The notes under the pieces are model-generated. The model was given only the letters and a program-made list of their open reading frames with translations, had not been told where the DNA came from and searched no databases. The position numbers were made by a program, and so were the translations under genes. From Aspidiotus rigidus (Eukaryota > Arthropoda > Insecta > Hemiptera > Diaspididae): a stretch of 64,000 nucleotides of DNA. Positions 58,855 to 64,000 of this stretch are shown piece after piece; the first letter of the stretch is position 1; the number at the start of each line of letters is the position of its first letter. The stretch spans positions 434,001-498,000 of the forward strand of contig JAVHKY010000015.1 of NCBI GenBank assembly GCA_035079385.1, given 5' to 3'.

Positions 58855-58930
58855 GATCTTTTCCGTCCATCTCTTTCTGTGGGCTATCTTCATGGAGTCG
58901 GTCCATACGTACTGGGGAGTATCTAGCTCT
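58855..58930 (-). mobile_element. R1-clade-like scrap
   Basis: The minus strand encodes YVWTDSMKIAHRKRWTEKIQ, matching the VWADSM block of R1-like copies at 27790 and 61880. Confidence 0.55.
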
Positions 58931-58934
58931 ATAA

Positions 58935-60985
58935 TGATTGACGTACAGTAATTAGAAGCAGTTTTAAACGAAACTGCAAAGGTTTTGTTATTCACATTGC
59001 CTTCTCATTATTCTTGGCGTCACACAGTCTGCATACCGTAACACTCTTCAATGAAGCACAAAGAACCGTAATGCTATAGCTATTTAATCTCTAAGAGTGC
59101 TCGAAGGTTTCTCGATTTTGGTCTGCGGGCTGGGGTTTGTTTTTCCGGTGTGATGAGACCTTCAGGCTCCGAAAGTTATCATAAAATGGGTCTTGTAGAA
59201 GCCACAGTTAATGGATTCGTATTTGAGAACTCTTTCCAATGATGAATGTACACATACCAAAAACTCATTGTGATCATCGAGCATTTCACTGATACAATAG
59301 CAATAAACTATCTACTGTATAGTCGATTGTCTCTTCTCATTTTAATGAAGATCACAGAGTACGCACGATGTACACAAATGCCGAGGCCTACATCTCATTA
59401 ATTAATTCACCATCGATGTATGCACGACCTCTCATCATCAGTTTCCGACGTCTACCAAGTGCAATGAGCTCGCTATATCAATTAAATTTAATCGTCGTTT
59501 TTTTTGCCTTAATTATCTCCTTTATTATTTTTCATTCATTAATGCATCTACCGACTATCTTCGAAGCCATCATATTCGAGGTATGGGCGTTCGTGAAGTA
59601 ACGCGTTGTATTTAATATACGATTTTCTTTGTTTGAGGGAAAAGTCTCGCGAAAACGCCGTGCACGTGCAATACTTTACGCGTTATCGAATCTAGGTCAA
59701 ATTCTGTTTTCCAGAGACAGACGCTGAAAACAATTTCCTCCATTTGAGGCTTCTTTTGACTGCCGCACCGCTGTAAGCTTGAATTTCACCTCGACGTGTG
59801 CTTCAGAATAAAACAAAAAATTTACTATCGAATGTCTGTTTTGTCCGAAAATATCGAATCGCACCCTTTTCTGTATACCTACAAGCAGTGTAAAGCTCTT
59901 ATTTGACGCGCGTTTACGTATGTTTTCTTGCACGTTAGTCAGCAAGGGAATAGAAATATCGCAGAAGAAATTTTGAGAAACGAGTAAGTATGTATACGAT
60001 GTTTATTTATTCTTTAACGGAACTAAAGTTGCACGGGGTAAGGTATTACGAGTCTAGACGCTTTTTCGCATCAAGTTGAACTTCGCAACTATGAGCATGT
60101 ATGTACAGCAACACAATAACCTTACTTAAAAATATAAATCGAACGCGGACATTGTACCGCGATATTTTGTAAGCCCGAAGATGGCGAGGCGGACGTGTAG
60201 AATTGGAGCACGAGTACTTTTTATTGATTTCGACTTCCCGGGTTCCTTTTTTGGCTCGTTACCTATCTTCTTTAGCAATATATTATATGTAATGTAAAGT
60301 TCGTAGCCAGTGAAGATGGTATAATAATAGTAGTAATTGTTAAAATATAAGTTAGGCCTACAAAAAAGTGTGGGGAGCCTCGGAAAGTTCTGTCAGGGAG
60401 GAGACAAAGCGTAAGGCGGGTGGTTCTCATTGCATTTGCAGCTTCTGAAAAAAACTGGTAGTACTTACACAAGCTTTTATACGGTTGAAAGCGTATTCTG
60501 AAGGCTCGTATTGAGATTATGAAAATGTATGCGATCACTATCAAATTCTAAATTTGGGAGACAAATAAACATATACGTAATTTCAGAAAGAAAACAACCT
60601 ACGTAAGATCAGCTTCTAATCGTGAAGTACGATGATTATAGAGAAAAACAGGTTATTCAAAGATTTTCTTCGCGATAATCGCGGTGTAATGAGAAAATAA
60701 AGAGACGTAATTGTAACTCGTAATCAAGGGCAATATGACGTGTTACATACCTCGATTACACGAGTTTCTTAACTACTCCCTCGTGGATTGTTTGTAAAAC
60801 ACGGATGATGACGTCATACTTGCAGATTTCAGAATTGAGACACTACTCCTTAGCCTCCATTATACTGGGCTATACAGCATACTGAACTATACAAGGTCTA
60901 CCTTCATGAACCAGGCCTAACATACAGCAGTATGTCACTAGTGTCGCATTTGCAAACGCCGCCCGTCCTCCATGATGGAGTAGGT
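58935..60985. other. Intergenic region without recognised gene or repeat
   Basis: Short open frames only, for example 59368-59601 (+) with a hydrophobic stretch and 60544-60272 (-). Neither has a recognisable domain or splice support. It may be the least disturbed host DNA in the right half. Confidence 0.4.
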
Positions 60986-60989
60986 GCGG

Positions 60990-61920
60990 ATTGCGTATGC
61001 ATTTAATTTTGTTTGACTTCAGTGTTGGAAAAATCTCCCGGCGAACCCCTTCTTCTACTCGGCAATCGCCAAGCTGCAGTGCTCCCCTGGCACGAAAAAC
61101 ACATAAGAACACCCACAACAACACCACCACATTACGTATAGTAGATCGCTGTTGGAGTCTCTTCATATTCTTCTGTCTTCAGGGATGATGTTCCACTTCT
61201 TCCTGCAAATCTGGATGTTAGTGTGTGAGTAGGCCATAGCGTAGTTCTGCGTTTGCCTATTCCATTCCTGGTCCACCTTCCGTTAAATGACGGTGGCCAC
61301 AAATGCAGACATTTGGTTCCATGCTTCTTCGGAACCTAGCATGGTGGATACCAGGCTACTCGTGTCAAGCGGTTCATCTGCCATCATCTCTTGAAGAGAC
61401 CGTCCAAGCTTGTCTTGCTCACGCCTCCTCACCTCATACTCAAATAAGGTATCAGCCCGCCCTTGGTTACAGTGCGAACACGTTGCCTGCTCAACTTTCA
61501 TCAACTTCTTGTGAAGGTACTTGTTGAAGCAGTCATGGTCGCTTAATACCGCTGACTATGGAGTCGGTTTATCCATTCACCAAGGTCGTGTATTAGCACA
61601 CGGGTGGTCCATGTACCCGGCTCGCTCTGGGCAATTCTTGCTTCCCCGAGGAGCGCCTGACCTCCTGCTTGATTTGCAAAGCCTCTTGGTTGGTCGTCTT
61701 CTTTGCTTTGAAAACCACCGCTCATTCCTCAGCAAAGAGCTCGATTGGTGGTGAACGTGCTAATATACGGAGAGCCTCCGTCGAGACAGTACGGTAGGCA
61801 ATAACACACCTCAGCTCAGCTCTTTGTTGGATCTTTACCATCTCTCTCCTTCTATATGGTATATTCATGGAGTCGGCCCATACTGAGGCACCATTTAGGA
61901 GGATCGACAAGGCGGTGCTC
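60990..61920 (-). mobile_element. R1-clade-like non-LTR fragments: RT end, C-terminal tail, then a linker piece
   Basis: From high to low coordinates on the minus strand: SILLNGASVWADSM and QQRAELRCVIAYRTVSTEAL (61910-61760), then the tail FNKYLHKKLMKVEQATCSHC with ADTLFEYEVRRREQDKLGRS (61530-61380) and SEEAWNQMSAFVATV. A linker piece with REIFPTLK follows at about 61090-61020. The Cys-x2-Cys of the zinc knuckle is visible. Confidence 0.78.
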
Positions 61921-61949
61921 AGCGAAAAAAAGAATACTTCGAAGGGAGA

Positions 61950-64000
61950 GTAGCGATGAAACAGCCCTCCTTTAGAAAGGTCTGAAATTCAGTCTACCTC
62001 CCCTCAATAAGGATTAAACTTTGGCGAATGTTGTTACGGATCTCGCTGTGAAAATTTGTCCTGGTTTCAACACCCAAAAAGTCTTTGCAAAAATGTTCCC
62101 CAATAACCCTTCCCTCGCATGAGTGACGAATTGGGAGGAGTGATCCAAGGTTTAAAGAGGAAGATTAAGAAGGGAGATTTAATCATCACTAAGGCTGACA
62201 AGGGAAATGCTGTTGTGGTGATGGAGAAATCCGCCTGTGCTTCCAAGGTCCTTGAAATGATCCAGCAATGTGGTGCTAAAGAGAGAGAGAACTTCAGTTT
62301 CCTAAGCATATTAAAGAAGTTAGGAGTGTCATGAACAAGTGTGAGGCTATTGTCAAAACTCTAGCTATGAAAAAGCCTTCCTTGTTCCTAACCCCTCACC
62401 CCACCCCTCCTTTACGGGTTACCTAAATTGCATAAGAATAATATTCCGGTGCGACCCGTAGTCTATTCCATTTCCTCTCTTACCTATCTCCTTGCTAAAT
62501 TCCTGGACCGATGGTTTAAACGTTGCATTGATTTTCAATCTCCTCATTCGGTCTCGAACTCGGCCTGTTTGATTGATGTTCTGAATGGTGTAAGTCTTCC
62601 CCCGGGGACGACCTTCAGCTCGCTCAATGTTGTTGGTCTGTTCCCGAATATTCCTCAGGCTGCTACTATTGAGCATATGGGTGAGCTACTGGTCAAGGCC
62701 AACATTCCTCACTTTGAACTTCAAGAATTTTTCGGCTCTTAAATACTTGTTGGTCCCCTAACTACTATAAATTCGAAGGCAAATTTTTAGAGTTCCTTGA
62801 TGAAGTGGGATCCCTATTGGATCACCTTTAGGCTCTCTCACTTCCCAAATTTTCGTGTCCAAGTTTGAACTTGACCTCTTTTCCTCGAACCAGGTGTTAC
62901 TTAACCACATTCACTATTGGCAAAGGTACGTTGATGACGTTCTATTCACTCGGACTGGTCCCTCAGATCTCCTTGGTGAGTTTCTGAGGTATCTCAATTC
63001 CTGGTACCCTTCCATCGAATTTACGTTTAACTTTTTGGATTTATCGATCTCTATAATAGACGGTATCCATAAGTTTGGAATTTACAGGAGAGATACTACG
63101 ACCGATGTTTAAGTCCATGGAGGTTCGTTCGGTCCTGTTGCTCATAAGATGGCTGCCTTTCATAGCCTAGTTCACAGACTGACCCGTATTCCTTTGAGTC
63201 AAGCTGCCTTCAAGAAAGAATTATTGACAATGAAACGCCTGGCTAGAGTGAATGGGGTCAATGTCGACGTTGACGTGACGGGTTCGGAGGAAGCTTACAA
63301 GGAGCATTCTTGATTCCACTACCTCCCTCCTCCGAGACACGATCCGTTATCGTTGTATGCGGTGGATAAGTCTCCCTTTCTTGGGGAAGTTTTCCCACCA
63401 ATTGGGTCGGGCCCTCCGCCGTTTGGTTTCAGACCAGCTTTTTACAACCCTACAACTGTTAAAGAATTGTTTGTGAGGCTGAAGTGCCCCATACCCGCTC
63501 ATGAGAGGAGCGGTCTTTATAAGATGGAATGCAGGGATTGTGGAGGCTTTTAAAATGGCGAGACTAGCCGCCAGATGAAGGTGAGAGCAGCTGAGCACTT
63601 GAAGTCTTGGAATAAGGGACACTCGGGGGAATTAGCTTTTGCTGATCATTTAATAAACAGGGGCTACATTTTGCGTGAGAGATACGAAAGGCTCCTCCAC
63701 AAGGAGATTTCCAGCCGTAAACGTTATGCCTTCGAACACATAGAGATAATGCGTCACCTCAATACTGATAGCGTTACTGTACTTAACTCGTACATTCCGA
63801 AAGATGGCCTGGGCGAACTTGTTTATGATTCCCTCTACGACTTCTCAATATCTTGTTTCTCTCCTCTGTCTTGTCAGTTGCTTTCATTCCAGTCCCAGAG
63901 ATAGTTTATTACTCGAAAACGCTCGACGTTTTAATTTTTTTGTGTTTTTTCTACTCTCCTGTTTGAGTATTTTTATTTTCGTTATTATGGATAACCGCAC
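61950..64000 (+). mobile_element. Penelope-like element I, degraded, runs to the right edge
   Basis: Order: DLIITKADKGNAVVVMEKSA (62170), NNIPVRPVVYSISSLTYLLA, LNVVGLFPNIPQ (catalytic D replaced by N in the SFDVVG motif), QRYVDDVLF at 62930, SIIDGIHKFGIYRRDTTTD, and GIY-YIG remnants with SGLYKMECRDCGGF and AEHLKSWNKGHSGELAFADH. Stops and frameshifts are frequent. It belongs to the same subfamily as element A. The pLTR at 63900-64000 matches the end of A. Confidence 0.88.

Overview
The window is animal nuclear DNA, most likely from an insect. It holds one large, many-exon host gene followed by a long stretch dominated by decayed retroelements. Introns have GT/AG borders, intergenic DNA is AT-rich, and the host gene is clearly an animal UBR3 orthologue. 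An embedded piece of mitochondrial DNA is extremely AT-rich and uses TGA for tryptophan. That fits an insect, possibly a hymenopteran, but the order is inference.

Region 1 (about 2.1-19.2 kb, minus strand) is the E3 ubiquitin ligase gene UBR3. I traced 24 coding exons with matching splice phases, from the initiator ATG at 19172 to 2102. The last short exon lies beyond the left edge or was not found. Intron 4 carries a two-exon gene on the opposite strand (16600-17146, + strand) for a predicted secreted protein of 160 residues. Intron 19 holds a tandem array of about 510 bp units, and intron 12 holds a copy of an unclassified repeat that also occurs at about 0.64-1.9 kb.

Region 2 (19.2-25.7 kb) has no recognisable complete gene. 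It holds several hairpin or MITE-like elements, one of them hAT-like with an 8 bp target duplication, a (GA)n microsatellite of about 175 bp lying in a duplicated block, and two possible exons of an unknown minus-strand gene (25043-25305).

Region 3 (25.8-64 kb) is a retroelement graveyard. Penelope-like elements (reverse transcriptase plus GIY-YIG endonuclease) occur as at least nine fragments on both strands, some nested or arranged as inverted pairs. R1-clade-like non-LTR fragments recur on the minus strand. A 5'-truncated second type of non-LTR element abuts a Penelope-like copy. A Ty3/Gypsy pol remnant is split by a foldback-type element of about 3.9 kb built from 153 bp repeats. A mitochondrial insertion (28.92-30.68 kb: 12S rRNA, ND2, half of tRNA-Asp) sits between Penelope-like pieces. 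Nearly all coding remnants carry stops or frameshifts, so the region looks like inactive, layered insertion history, with UBR3 and its nested gene as the only convincingly intact genes.
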